From an uncultured Erysipelotrichaceae bacterium (GTDB lineage: Bacteria > Bacillota_I > Bacilli_A > Erysipelotrichales > Erysipelotrichaceae), in NCBI GenBank assembly GCA_900315065.1, contig OMXQ01000008.1, positions 1 to 44,625 on the forward strand: 44,625 nt of DNA, written 5' to 3'. A model generated the notes under the pieces. The model did not search any database, was not told the origin of the DNA, and worked only from the letters and a program-made list of their open reading frames with translations. Both the position numbers and the translations under genes were made by a program. Position 1 is the stretch's first letter; each line of letters begins with the position of its first letter. This document shows, piece after piece, positions 15,271-24,982 of the stretch.

Positions 15271-16686
15271 ATGAAAACAAAGGCTGTAACGCTCAAAATA
15301 TTGAAATATCTGGTGACAATTACAGTAATATCTGCCATGATACTTGTCAGTATGGTATTCGTTAACAGAAAAAAAATTTCTTATACAGAAAACGATGCAG
15401 AAGAAACACAAACCTGCCTGAATAATCCTTACCGCGGCTGGTATCATATTGCGGGCCTTACTTTGAAAGATCATCCTGATCAGAGTGGAGACGCCTGGGC
15501 ATCCGGTGTCATGAAGAATGATAATTCTTCTATGTTTCTTTTGGAAATCAATTTGAGAAATTACCGGACAAGTGAAATTTCTGAAGGTGCTCTGCAGGAA
15601 TTAGATGAAGCTTTATCTGCCTTTTCAGAAAAGAAAAAATCCATTATTCTCCGCTTCCTGTATGACTGGGATGGCAAAGCAGACCAGAGCGAACCTGATT
15701 CTCTTTCTCTGATTCAGAAACATATTGTTCAGACTTGTGCCGTTGTCAATAAACACACAGATGCAGTGTGGCTTATGCAGGGCTGCTATACAGGCAATGT
15801 CGGGGAAATGAACGGCGGCAGTTATCTGAATGAATCTTCGGTTATTCAATTAGTGCATACTCTTGATGAAAATCTGGATCCATCTGTATTTCTTTCGGTA
15901 AGAACGCCTGTTTATCAAAGAATCATTACCGATTCCCATTTATCTGTTACTGAAGAAAATTCTTTTAACGAAAGTCTTTCTTCCCGATTGGGTTTATTCA
16001 ATGACGGCATGATGGGATCAGAATCCGATCTTGGTACATATGGAACAATTCCTTATGATCCTGATGGTGATTTCAAAAAAGCCGGAACCCGTAAGCAGGA
16101 ATTATTATTTCAGAACAAATTATGTTCCTTTGTGCCCAATGGCGGTGAGGCAGTGTTTGTTACTGACTACAGCAGATATCCTGCATGCATGGATACTTTG
16201 AAACAGATGCACATCTCTTATCTGAATAGTATTCATGAACCTTCTTTGATGAAATATTGGAAAGAAACACAGGCAGAAAACAAGTCTGTCTTTGATACGA
16301 TCGGGGATCATCTTGGTTACCGGTATTTCATTAATCACTCTTCTGTTTCTGTTTCCGGTTTACTGCATCAGAAAATTGATTTCTCATTTTCGATGACAAA
16401 TACAGGCTTTGCGCCTGCTTACCGGAAGTTTGATACTGCTTTTATTCTGACAAAGGAAGATACAAAGAAAGTTCTGACATATCCTGTTTCCTTTGATAAT
16501 CGTTTTCTCAACAGCATGAGTTCTTCTGATCTTTCTGTATCCATTCCAATTGATCAGAAAATGACAGGAACATGGAAAGTGAGTGTTTCCATGTATGATC
16601 CTGCTTTGGATGTACCTGTATATTTTGCAAATAAAAATACCGATTCAGACGGAAATACTGAAATCGGTACTTTGATCATTGATTAA
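15271..16686 (+). CDS. DUF4874/DUF4832-type secreted, membrane-anchored protein
   Basis: 471 aa. Residues 8-31 form an uncleaved signal-anchor helix preceded by Lys residues. The ectodomain begins with NNPYRGWYH (about 51-59), the hallmark of DUF4874 proteins (usually NPxRGFYH), and has strand/helix repeats like a TIM barrel (LLEINLRNY, IILRFLYDWDG, AVWLMQGCYTG, VFVTDYSRYP). The C-terminal 110 residues look like a beta-sandwich (IDFSFSMTNTGFAPAYRKFD), as in DUF4832. Such pairs are found in polysaccharide loci and are suspected glycan-active proteins, but I know of no demonstrated reaction. The gene sits alone, antisense to both neighbours, and its stop codon directly abuts that of pelG. Confidence 0.7.
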   Translation: MKTKAVTLKILKYLVTITVISAMILVSMVFVNRKKISYTENDAEETQTCLNNPYRGWYHIAGLTLKDHPDQSGDAWASGVMKNDNSSMFLLEINLRNYRTSEISEGALQELDEALSAFSEKKKSIILRFLYDWDGKADQSEPDSLSLIQKHIVQTCAVVNKHTDAVWLMQGCYTGNVGEMNGGSYLNESSVIQLVHTLDENLDPSVFLSVRTPVYQRIITDSHLSVTEENSFNESLSSRLGLFNDGMMGSESDLGTYGTIPYDPDGDFKKAGTRKQELLFQNKLCSFVPNGGEAVFVTDYSRYPACMDTLKQMHISYLNSIHEPSLMKYWKETQAENKSVFDTIGDHLGYRYFINHSSVSVSGLLHQKIDFSFSMTNTGFAPAYRKFDTAFILTKEDTKKVLTYPVSFDNRFLNSMSSSDLSVSIPIDQKMTGTWKVSVSMYDPALDVPVYFANKNTDSDGNTEIGTLIID

Positions 16687-18141
16687 TCAGACTCGTTCTT
16701 CAAGGGAACGATCAAATACTTTGCCGGATGGTTTCCTGCCATGTCCGTTTTTAATCAGGTCTCCTCTGCAGAAAGTAAAAGGATCCAGGTGTTTTTCAAT
16801 CCATTGCAGACGAATATATGCCGTTATCAGACCAAGAAGAGAACCAATAAAGGTTCCGATCCCTGCCCAGATATCCGGAAGATGAATTGCCCATAAGGTG
16901 CCAAGGAAAGTACCAAGGCAGAACAGGAAAGCTGTCAGCAAAGCACCATTGTTATCATCGTAATAATACAGGAACAATATTTCAGAATACATGAGGAAAA
17001 GAACGAAGTAACCTGCTGCCGGACAATTATACATTTCCATTGTTGTGCCGCCGAAACCCATGCGCGGCAGGAAAATAATGCACAAAAGGAATACGACAAC
17101 ACTGATCGCAAATTGAATTCTGACTAAAGTTACAAGTTCGTCTGACAAGCTCATAAACATTCTGGCTTTTGCCGTACGGATGTCATGGCCTCTGCCGCCG
17201 ATGATTGCTTCTGAATAAGCTCTGTAGCGTTCATGGAAATTCATTTCAATTCTGGCAATGAATATGATAGTTGCAGAGATATTGGTAAACATGGCAAGGC
17301 AGGTTGCCATATCATAGGGCATCATGGTCACAAAAGACTTTGCAATAATCATGTGTCTTGGGGTTGTCCACCAGACAAAGTTATGGATGTAGAGTCCTAG
17401 TGTATAGAGAAAGTTAACAAGAATCAGCTGCCAGTATTTTCTGAAATAGGACCATACTTCTTTGTATTTCCGGCTGTTGGTCCGGAAGTAGGATTGGACA
17501 GATGCGATTTCAAGACTGGCTGTGATCCAGAAACCTGTTACCAGTGCTAACAGAATAGAATATGTTAACGGCATATGAAGAATGTAATAGTTGAGCAAAG
17601 AAAGCAATACCGTACATACCATGCCGATGGTATAGAACAAGGAAATCTTCCCATAGTCCTTTGTAATACTCAGATACAACATGCAATAGAAGACAAGCAA
17701 TAATGCCATAAAGCCGCAATAGCCTGTAAAAACATAATACAAAGGAACCTGACCCACAAAGTATTCATGAATGCAGAAAGGAATTGCAATGCAGCTTCCA
17801 AAGACAACGTTTAATGCCATGCCGAGATTGAAACAAGGCATGATATCTTCAAACCTTTCTTCAAAGATTGTATCGGAAAGATATTTGGAAAGAACCGCAT
17901 TGAATGGTGAAGCAGAAAGAAGAGAAAAGATAAAGATATACAAAACCGTATCCGCAAAAAGTTCTCTTTCATAGAAACCTACGTCTGAATAGTGAAGAAG
18001 AATCTGGGAAACAAGAATGGCACCAATAACGACAAACATCGGAGCAACGGTGATCACAGCACTGTAGGTGAATCCTACAAGGTGCATGGCAATGGATTTC
18101 TTTTCAAAGATGTGGTTAAGTCTGATTCCGATACCTGCCAT
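16687..18141 (-). CDS. pelG: PelG-type exopolysaccharide membrane transporter
   Basis: 484 aa with about 12 membrane helices and the PelG N-terminus MAGIGIRLNHIFEKKS, a MOP/MATE-superfamily protein proposed to move the growing Pel chain across the membrane together with PelD, PelE and PelF. Internal sequences such as ELFADTVLYIFIFSLLSASPFNAVLSKYLSD (split 60-91) and YYYDDNNGALLTAFLF are typical. The start overlaps the pelF stop by one base (TAATG) with AAGGAGAAAAA upstream. It is the last gene of the Pel-like operon. Its stop codon abuts that of the convergent gene with no spacer and no terminator in between. Confidence 0.9.
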   Translation of the reverse strand: MAGIGIRLNHIFEKKSIAMHLVGFTYSAVITVAPMFVVIGAILVSQILLHYSDVGFYERELFADTVLYIFIFSLLSASPFNAVLSKYLSDTIFEERFEDIMPCFNLGMALNVVFGSCIAIPFCIHEYFVGQVPLYYVFTGYCGFMALLLVFYCMLYLSITKDYGKISLFYTIGMVCTVLLSLLNYYILHMPLTYSILLALVTGFWITASLEIASVQSYFRTNSRKYKEVWSYFRKYWQLILVNFLYTLGLYIHNFVWWTTPRHMIIAKSFVTMMPYDMATCLAMFTNISATIIFIARIEMNFHERYRAYSEAIIGGRGHDIRTAKARMFMSLSDELVTLVRIQFAISVVVFLLCIIFLPRMGFGGTTMEMYNCPAAGYFVLFLMYSEILFLYYYDDNNGALLTAFLFCLGTFLGTLWAIHLPDIWAGIGTFIGSLLGLITAYIRLQWIEKHLDPFTFCRGDLIKNGHGRKPSGKVFDRSLEERV

Positions 18142-19586
18142 TATTTTTCTCCTTCCTTTTTATCTTTCACGTATTTTTCTTCCAGAGATCCGTATATCTC
18201 TCCGTATTTCTGCTGCATGTATTCGATCTTGTAGTAAGCCATGACTCTGCGATAGCCGTTTTCACCATATTCTTTGACGAGATCAGGTGATTGAGCAAGG
18301 GTAACAATGGCATCAGCAATTTCTTCTGTATTCATAATATGCGTCAGGATGCCTGCCGGGCCGAATGCATCACCAGTACCGCCGTAGAGTAACTCACGGC
18401 AGGAGCCGACATCGGTTGTAATGCTTGGCTTGTGAGCTGCAAATCCTTCCAGAACAGTTAACGGCTGGCCTTCACTGATACTGGTCAGGATCAGAAAGTC
18501 CATTCTGCCAAGGTATTGGGTGACATCAATACTGCCGGTAAAGATGATATCTTCAATGCCAAGTTCATCGATCAATTTATGACATTCGGCAGCATATTCC
18601 TGTTCTTCATTTGCCGGACCCATCAGCCAGAGTTTCAGATTTTTTACTTTCTGCTTTGCCTGACCGAAAGCGTGAATCAGGGTTTTGACGTCCTTGATTG
18701 GTGCGATACGAAGAACAGCACCAACGTTGATCATGCCTTTGTCTTCTTCCTTTTTACCCGGAATACCCGCAAACTTCTGCGTATTTACACCATTAGGGGT
18801 TATCATCGTTTTTCCCTGCGGACAGCCGAGTTCAATCTGAAGATCTCTGGCGTGTTCAAACAAAGCAGTGACAATATCCGCTCTTTGATATACAAGCAGC
18901 GACATCTTGCGGAACTGCTCAATCCAGATGTCTTTGAATACGCCTTTTACCCATTTGGCTTTGATCAGTTCTTCTTCTCTTTCTCTGGTATAGATGCCGT
19001 GTTCCGAAAGCAGAAGACCGCCGCCGTATAAACTGACTGCCATACTTCCGAGGATGCCTGCATAGCCGGTTGCAATACAGTGATATACATCTGCTTTCGG
19101 GATATCAGATTCCATGCAGAGGAATAATGGAAGATAAATGGAACGCAGCGTCCATAAGAAATCAGAATAAACTATTTCCGGATATTTCTTATCATACAAT
19201 TCAGTCGCGATGCCAAGAAAATCCGGTCCCATCAATACCTGATTGACAGATAATTGTTCCTGATGAAACATTCTGAATAAGGTATCCCAGTCTACTCTCT
19301 GGTTCAGCATCAAAGAGCGGAGCGCTGCGTATTCTTCCTTGTCCAGGTGCAGGTCTTTCTTTTTGTGTTTTTCATTCCAGTCAACATCATCCAGATATAC
19401 TTCATATACTTCTTTGACGTTTTCTGGCAGTTCATATACGAATTTTCCCCGCATGGACCGATTGGCAACAATAGATAAAATAACAAAATCATACTGAGGG
19501 AAGGACTTGATCATAGAATGAATCCAGCTGGATACGCCGCCGACAACGTAAGGATAGCAGCCTTCAGCAATCATGCATATTCTCAT
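18141..19586 (-). CDS. pelF: PelF-type glycosyltransferase (GT4)
   Basis: 481 aa cytosolic GT-B enzyme. It begins MRICMIAEGCYPYVVGGVSSW, here split as MRICMIAEGCYPY (1-13) and VVGGVSSW (14-21), which is a PelF hallmark, with the DUF3492-type N-terminal domain. It then has LSEHGIYTREREEE (about 197-210), ITPNGVN, VGAVLRIAPIKDVKTLI and SEGQPLTVLEGFA (E-x7-E). PelF polymerises the N-acetylated hexosamine Pel chain from UDP-sugars in the systems studied. Overlaps of 4 nt upstream and 1 nt downstream place it firmly in the operon. Identification is strong; the sugar in this organism is not known. Confidence 0.92.
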   Translation of the reverse strand: MRICMIAEGCYPYVVGGVSSWIHSMIKSFPQYDFVILSIVANRSMRGKFVYELPENVKEVYEVYLDDVDWNEKHKKKDLHLDKEEYAALRSLMLNQRVDWDTLFRMFHQEQLSVNQVLMGPDFLGIATELYDKKYPEIVYSDFLWTLRSIYLPLFLCMESDIPKADVYHCIATGYAGILGSMAVSLYGGGLLLSEHGIYTREREEELIKAKWVKGVFKDIWIEQFRKMSLLVYQRADIVTALFEHARDLQIELGCPQGKTMITPNGVNTQKFAGIPGKKEEDKGMINVGAVLRIAPIKDVKTLIHAFGQAKQKVKNLKLWLMGPANEEQEYAAECHKLIDELGIEDIIFTGSIDVTQYLGRMDFLILTSISEGQPLTVLEGFAAHKPSITTDVGSCRELLYGGTGDAFGPAGILTHIMNTEEIADAIVTLAQSPDLVKEYGENGYRRVMAYYKIEYMQQKYGEIYGSLEEKYVKDKKEGEK

Positions 19587-21421
19587 TTGTCTGCCTCCTG
19601 TTCATTCTTGTCACTGATATTCATCTGATCTGCTTTGGCAACTTTGATTTTTACTTTCCCTTCCGCAGCAGTAATCAGATAGGTTCCTTTTTCTATTTCC
19701 TGTATTTTCCCGCCTTCAATGTCTTTGACTTCTTCCTGATTGGTACGCAGGATAAAATTAACAGGCTGAGCTGCATTCATGACTTTCAAAGTAATTTCAT
19801 CATCATTTCTTCTATCAGAATAGTCCATTGTCAGGAAACGTCTGATTTTCGCATCTGCCTGGGAAGCAGTTGTGCTTTCATATGATTTGAATGGTTTTTC
19901 ATAAGTGGACAAACTGGCAAACATACGTTTTGAAATAATCTGCCACTGGTCATCGTCATTTTCTGCTGCAAATACAGGCGTCAGGTCCATGGATAAATTG
20001 CTGTAGGCAAGGGCTGTTTCCGTACACAGGAGCCTGATATGATCTGAATAGGTAAAATCGGCCGTTTCAGCTGTTATCTGACGCAAAGTTGTATCATTGT
20101 CAAGCCAGGCAATCATGTGTCTGGAAGGATCGTATTGTGTTTCAACCGTGGTAAGGTCCTTATAGAGGTCCTTTTGTTTCAGATTGTCCAATTGGTTCAG
20201 CTGATCTGTATTCAGAACTGCTTCATGAAAAGCATAATTCAGCTTCTCTTCTATCAGATATTGGTTCATTTTTTCAGCATTACTGAAATCAGGATCATTC
20301 AGACCAGATAAGCCCATTTCTCCGGAAATTTCATTGGTGTATTTCAGGAAAGTTTCCATGACATCAGATTCCAGATCAGAATTACCACCTGTAAATACAT
20401 ATGGGGCTGCATGAAAAGTCATTTTGACATTTTCACTGATGCCAAGTCCTTCCAGCTGAGGATAGATCAGTTCTTCCTGCAGCTGCAGCATAGATCTTCC
20501 ATATATGCTTTCAATCTTGTTCTCATTTTCTTCACCAAGGGTTGGATAAGTAAAGATGGAGATTTCCTGGGCATTGACTACCGGATAAATGGCATAAGAA
20601 TACGCCTGGGCAAGCATGGCATCTATCATGCCTGCTCCGGTCTGGGCTGTTTTGAAATAATCACCAATTGAAAGGAAGATGGATGCAGTTTTCTGCTTGC
20701 TCTTCCAGATCACTGCCGGCAATAATTCTGTCGGATATTTCGGATCCAGAGCCTGCGTATCAGCTGCTGAGAAAAGGCCGTTCATGTATGTTTCCGTGCC
20801 AGACCCTGTTATGTACCAGGGAATATTCAGATTGAGATCCTGTTTCTTCTCTTCTTCCTTTGTATGAGCTTCGTAGATATATTCACCGCCGGTTAAGAAA
20901 CCTGCGTACAGGTGCATACCTGTAAGTTCTGTATCCTCACTTCTGATTTCAGAAATACCAAACAGCTTCTGTAATTCCTGATGTGTCGTAATAAATGAAA
21001 CGGAAGGCATAGACGTAAAGATAATTGTGTGATCTTCGTCTGCTAAAGAATCCAGAGCCTCAATATCTTTTTCTGCAATTCTGCTTCCCTGAATAAAAAT
21101 CAGGTTTTTATCAGTTCTGCCTGGAACAGACGCAGCCGGATCGACCGTTGATTTTGTATAGCCTGCCCATTCCTGAATCGTTCTGTATTCATCACTGGTT
21201 TCATCACCAATAAACAAAGCCTGATGCCAGGCAGTTCCTTCTTTGTTTATTGATTGAGTTTCTGGTTTCCAGGACATCAAAGCATCTAAACCAGTATCAA
21301 TAAAGTTTTTATTATTATCAAAATCATTGAACTGGTTGCGATAAATATTGATTCCCTGAAAGAGAAGGAAAATAACAAGAATAATCGATACAATCGAAAA
21401 TAACTTTCTTTTCGTAATCAT
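19583..21421 (-). CDS. DUF2194-like extracytoplasmic protein (PelA-position gene)
   Basis: 612 aa with one N-terminal anchor helix (about 7-27) and a large extracellular part. It has a Rossmann-like N-terminal region (IFIQGSRI, DHTIIFTSMPSV), a central domain (IFLSIGDYF...) and a C-terminal strand region. The operon position between pelE and pelF is that of the PelA-type deacetylase gene in Gram-positive pel clusters. I do not see the NodB signature (T-F/Y-DD followed by HxxxH), so deacetylase activity is doubtful; DUF2194 is my best family guess. It may instead shape or tether the polymer at the surface. The start overlaps pelE by 4 nt (ATGA). Confidence 0.6.
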   Translation of the reverse strand: MITKRKLFSIVSIILVIFLLFQGINIYRNQFNDFDNNKNFIDTGLDALMSWKPETQSINKEGTAWHQALFIGDETSDEYRTIQEWAGYTKSTVDPAASVPGRTDKNLIFIQGSRIAEKDIEALDSLADEDHTIIFTSMPSVSFITTHQELQKLFGISEIRSEDTELTGMHLYAGFLTGGEYIYEAHTKEEEKKQDLNLNIPWYITGSGTETYMNGLFSAADTQALDPKYPTELLPAVIWKSKQKTASIFLSIGDYFKTAQTGAGMIDAMLAQAYSYAIYPVVNAQEISIFTYPTLGEENENKIESIYGRSMLQLQEELIYPQLEGLGISENVKMTFHAAPYVFTGGNSDLESDVMETFLKYTNEISGEMGLSGLNDPDFSNAEKMNQYLIEEKLNYAFHEAVLNTDQLNQLDNLKQKDLYKDLTTVETQYDPSRHMIAWLDNDTTLRQITAETADFTYSDHIRLLCTETALAYSNLSMDLTPVFAAENDDDQWQIISKRMFASLSTYEKPFKSYESTTASQADAKIRRFLTMDYSDRRNDDEITLKVMNAAQPVNFILRTNQEEVKDIEGGKIQEIEKGTYLITAAEGKVKIKVAKADQMNISDKNEQEADK

Positions 21422-22716
21422 TTACTGCTTCCTCCTGTTTCCTGGAAGAAACGAATAATATCCAGAGTTTCCGGATCAAGTTCAATCTTTGTTTTCTTCA
21501 GACTCTCAAGAGCATTGTGGAATTCTTCAGGTTGCTTATGCGTGTAATAGAGCTTCAGAAGACACTTGTATGAAAGCAATTCACCCGGCCAGATTTCCTT
21601 CAGAGCAATACACCAGTCAGCATCTTTTTCATTTCCACTCTGCAGTAAAACTGTACATATTTCAGCAAACTGCTCAACCGGCGGCACATCACGAAATAAC
21701 ATCAGGCATCCAAGCTTCATCAGCATTTCTGCATATCCTGCTGTTTCTATTGCTGAAAAGACGTTCTGCGTTACAACCGATGTAATATCATCAATCAGAC
21801 TTGCACAAGCTTCTGTTTCCTGCCGCAGAAGAATTTCAGGGCTGATCAGAGAATCAGGAGAAATACCGGCAGCTGCCAGAGCCTGTACATATGCTTCATC
21901 CCTGACTCTTTCCTGGGCTTTTTCATCGCTGTTCAAGGCGTCCTTATTGGTTTCCTTCTCACCTGAGTAATCGAATTTATCGGTTTTGTCTTTTTCTTCT
22001 GTTATTGTTTCATTTCCTCCGGATTCATGGACCGGACTTGTATATGGTTTCTTTTCTGCTTCAACATCTGCTAAATCAGTCAGTGAAAGATAGGCTTTTG
22101 TACAGGCTGTTTCTGCTTCCCCTTTGTTGTTTTCAAGTTCTTCCCGGCGTTTTGTACGAATGATTTTCTGATTTTCAGGATCATCAGATTCCTGCAGTTT
22201 TCTTTCCAAAGTCAGAATCATCTCATACATTTTTCTGGTATCATCACGAAAATTTCCCAGGGAATCCTGCAGAATAGACGCAGCATAATGGGATACTTCA
22301 GAATCATCACTGTTCAAAGCCTGCTGGATGGTCATCAGGGAATCCCGGATATCTCTTCTCACTACCTGGAGAACGAGGTTTCTGGTTTCTATCTTGCTGG
22401 TAACCGCCATGGCTTCCTGCAGAGGCACAATGTTTCTTTCTCTTTCTTCATCTGCCTTCATGTATTGTTTTGTACGCTGCTTGGAGAAGATGACATCTTC
22501 CAGATCAACTGGCTTGCGGAAAAATAATTTCCGGATCAGCCAGCCGAGCAGAAAGAAACAAGGTCCCAGCAAAGGACACAACAGCATGACAACGCAGCGA
22601 AGCTTATAGCTTCCTTTTTTTTCTTTATCTCTCAGGACATGAAATAACCAATAAACAATCACCACCAGGAGATTGATTACCAGCATCACGATAAAAAGAA
22701 AAACTTCCTTCTTCAT
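21418..22716 (-). CDS. pelE: PelE-like membrane/TPR protein
   Basis: 432 aa. Two membrane helices (about 4-24 and 40-62) are followed by a cytosolic helical domain with the PelE feature of a block FSKQRTKQYMKADEERERN.VPLQEAM (about 77-104) and helical-repeat segments. An acidic, low-complexity linker (about 215-265) leads to a C-terminal TPR-like region (about 325-420). PelE is part of the PelDEFG inner-membrane complex and bridges PelD to PelF/PelG. The start overlaps the SDR-PelD gene by 4 nt and the stop overlaps the next gene by 4 nt. The name is assigned on architecture, order and the block above. Confidence 0.75.
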   Translation of the reverse strand: MKKEVFLFIVMLVINLLVVIVYWLFHVLRDKEKKGSYKLRCVVMLLCPLLGPCFFLLGWLIRKLFFRKPVDLEDVIFSKQRTKQYMKADEERERNIVPLQEAMAVTSKIETRNLVLQVVRRDIRDSLMTIQQALNSDDSEVSHYAASILQDSLGNFRDDTRKMYEMILTLERKLQESDDPENQKIIRTKRREELENNKGEAETACTKAYLSLTDLADVEAEKKPYTSPVHESGGNETITEEKDKTDKFDYSGEKETNKDALNSDEKAQERVRDEAYVQALAAAGISPDSLISPEILLRQETEACASLIDDITSVVTQNVFSAIETAGYAEMLMKLGCLMLFRDVPPVEQFAEICTVLLQSGNEKDADWCIALKEIWPGELLSYKCLLKLYYTHKQPEEFHNALESLKKTKIELDPETLDIIRFFQETGGSSK

Positions 22717-24980
22717 GAAAGTTCTCCTTTCTTCAATGAGCAGACAATGCCTTTCTGTGCAAGACGATCGATGACAATCTGAGCAGATTGATTATCTGTG
22801 TTTGTAAGCAATATATACAGATGGGTGTCGTTAGCCTTGCCAAGATAGTCTGTATCACGTACGCATTTGGTAAGATCACGAATGGTTACACCTGGTGCAC
22901 TGACAGCCTGAACCCGCAGAATAGAATAAACGGTCAGATTATCATTCTGTGCTTTGGCATATGCCTTCACCAGTTTCATGAATGCCTCAGGTTTCAAAAC
23001 AGGCAGACCCGGCATATATCTTTCTTCTTTTACTGCTTCCAGATATCTGTCAGACCTGTTAACAGCTTCCTTAACCAGAGCAGAAGTAACGGCAAGTACG
23101 TTTTCTTCACCCAGCGTCATCTTTTCCCAAGACAGCGACCAGACCATGACAATATAAGCAAGGGAATCTTCATTATAGATACCGACCGCCATCATCGGAA
23201 CATTTTCATCCAGCTTCCTGTTAACAAAAACTCTTTTATTTACCAGTGCTTTTGAAAGTTCTCCTACTTCTTCATATTTAAAGGAATTTCCTAGTTTTGA
23301 GGCAGCTTTTGAAGTCGCTGTAAAGAGTCTTGCAAAGCGGCTTTGATGAACTCTGTAGATGGCAATATCAGGACTGCCGGTAATTTTCCTTACGGCATCT
23401 GCTGCATAGAAAATGACTTCATCAGCACTATATTGATTCAATGCAGAAGTGATTTCATAAATTTTCCCCAGGGAATTTTCTTCATTGATAATCTGGGTCT
23501 GCAGAGAATCCTTAATTCTTACATTGGAGTGGTTGAAGGACCGCATATCTCCCAGCTGCCTTGTGAGGTATTGGTGGTCTTCTTTTGCTTCATCCGTTTT
23601 GCGATCCAGCTGGTCACGGAGATGACCGATCGATAAGCCGATAATGAATAACTGAGCAACCCATACATAAGTGTTGTAGTCGATCATGACCTGGAAACCG
23701 GTACGGGTATACATCTGACGGAAAATAAAACCAGCGGTTGCCAGAACGGCAGAAAAAACTGCCTGTGTCTGTCCATGGACAATGGCAAATAAGATGACAT
23801 AAAGAAGATAGAAATCCAATCTCGAAAAATAGGTAGAACCGACTGCCCGGTTGTTGAGCATAAAGAAAGGAATAAATAATATACAGTTTTCGATAAAAGG
23901 AATGGATGCTTTGATCAGCCAGTTGGTATTTTTTTTCAATTTCTGCAGAAAATCAGGTTGTACTTCAAGGTCCTGCATGAAAACTGCTTCATGTTTGAGC
24001 ATCCAGGTAATTGTATTCTGAAGCCCTGTTTCCAATTGTGTAAGACGATTGATATGAAATTCCTGATTGAATCTATCCGTATTCAGAACAGCTTTCTGCT
24101 CCGGAATTTCTTTCTGCATGGATTGGTTAACTTCAATGATTCTTCTTGCCCTGTAAGGTCTGTTTTTATTGGCATCAGGGTCTTTTCCAGAGGCAGCGTC
24201 CTTGTCTTTCTGATCAGCAAACTCAGCAAGTTTGTTTTTGATCAAAACGCCAAGATCATATTTACTCAGCCAGGTGTCTGAAGAAATATGATAGATGTTA
24301 TATTGGTGTTTTTCTGAAGTAGATGCCTGATAAATAAACTGAACGGCATCTCCATCAGCTAATGGAGAAAGAAACTTCCTGTCTGTTTCGACAAGAACCC
24401 CATCCTGCATGGCTTTGATAATCATTCCGGTAATCTGGTCACGGCAATCTTTCAGATCTACAGGCTGACCATAGACTTCACCAAGACGCAGAATCATATA
24501 ATCCAGACCATAGCCGGAATTAAAACTGCGGCAGAGTTCTTCCCCTTGGGCAACTGCCATTGCATAAGCACTGCTTCCGGGTTCCGGCTTTGTATCTTCT
24601 TTGATTCCTGCGTCCCATTTTCCCTGGAATACTTGTGCAGAGGAAAGGTAAACAAACCTTCCTTTATGGTGATGATTAAAGGCAGACAAAAGAGAAATCA
24701 GGCCGCTGATAAAGGGAACGGAATCTGTGTGCTTATCATCCCAGAGGCAGTTTGTATCAAATGCACCTGTATAGATGACGACATCAGCATCCGCACTATC
24801 AAAGATGTCATTGATACCGCCGTCATCATAATCAAATTCATATTTCTGATAGACTTTTTCGTATGAACCACTATCAAATCTTCTGCCGGTAAGCAGAAAT
24901 ATTTTGTGTCCTTCTTTTCTGAAGCGGCGAATCAGAGTATTCATGAATGATCCGCTGCCGCCTATCATCAATATATTCAT
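22713..24980 (-). CDS. pelD: SDR epimerase-like domain fused to PelD (c-di-GMP receptor type)
   Basis: 755 aa in three parts. Residues 1-325 form an extended-SDR domain (GGSGSFM at 7-13; YLSSAQVFQGKW), but the catalytic Tyr-x3-Lys reads Tyr139-x3-Val143, so it is probably not a working epimerase. Residues about 352-460 hold four membrane helices and are followed by a coiled coil (about 462-510). The rest is a GAF domain and a degenerate GGDEF domain: the GGDEF site is replaced by ANDTH (716-720), while an RxxD inhibitory-site motif is kept at Arg708-Asp711. That is the known logic of PelD, which binds c-di-GMP to switch on polymer synthesis. It is transcribed after the PqqD gene (2-nt gap) and overlaps pelE by 4 nt. 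The PelD assignment is strong; the role of the SDR part is unknown. Confidence 0.85.
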   Translation of the reverse strand: MNILMIGGSGSFMNTLIRRFRKEGHKIFLLTGRRFDSGSYEKVYQKYEFDYDDGGINDIFDSADADVVIYTGAFDTNCLWDDKHTDSVPFISGLISLLSAFNHHHKGRFVYLSSAQVFQGKWDAGIKEDTKPEPGSSAYAMAVAQGEELCRSFNSGYGLDYMILRLGEVYGQPVDLKDCRDQITGMIIKAMQDGVLVETDRKFLSPLADGDAVQFIYQASTSEKHQYNIYHISSDTWLSKYDLGVLIKNKLAEFADQKDKDAASGKDPDANKNRPYRARRIIEVNQSMQKEIPEQKAVLNTDRFNQEFHINRLTQLETGLQNTITWMLKHEAVFMQDLEVQPDFLQKLKKNTNWLIKASIPFIENCILFIPFFMLNNRAVGSTYFSRLDFYLLYVILFAIVHGQTQAVFSAVLATAGFIFRQMYTRTGFQVMIDYNTYVWVAQLFIIGLSIGHLRDQLDRKTDEAKEDHQYLTRQLGDMRSFNHSNVRIKDSLQTQIINEENSLGKIYEITSALNQYSADEVIFYAADAVRKITGSPDIAIYRVHQSRFARLFTATSKAASKLGNSFKYEEVGELSKALVNKRVFVNRKLDENVPMMAVGIYNEDSLAYIVMVWSLSWEKMTLGEENVLAVTSALVKEAVNRSDRYLEAVKEERYMPGLPVLKPEAFMKLVKAYAKAQNDNLTVYSILRVQAVSAPGVTIRDLTKCVRDTDYLGKANDTHLYILLTNTDNQSAQIVIDRLAQKGIVCSLKKGELS

Positions 24981-24982
24981 CT

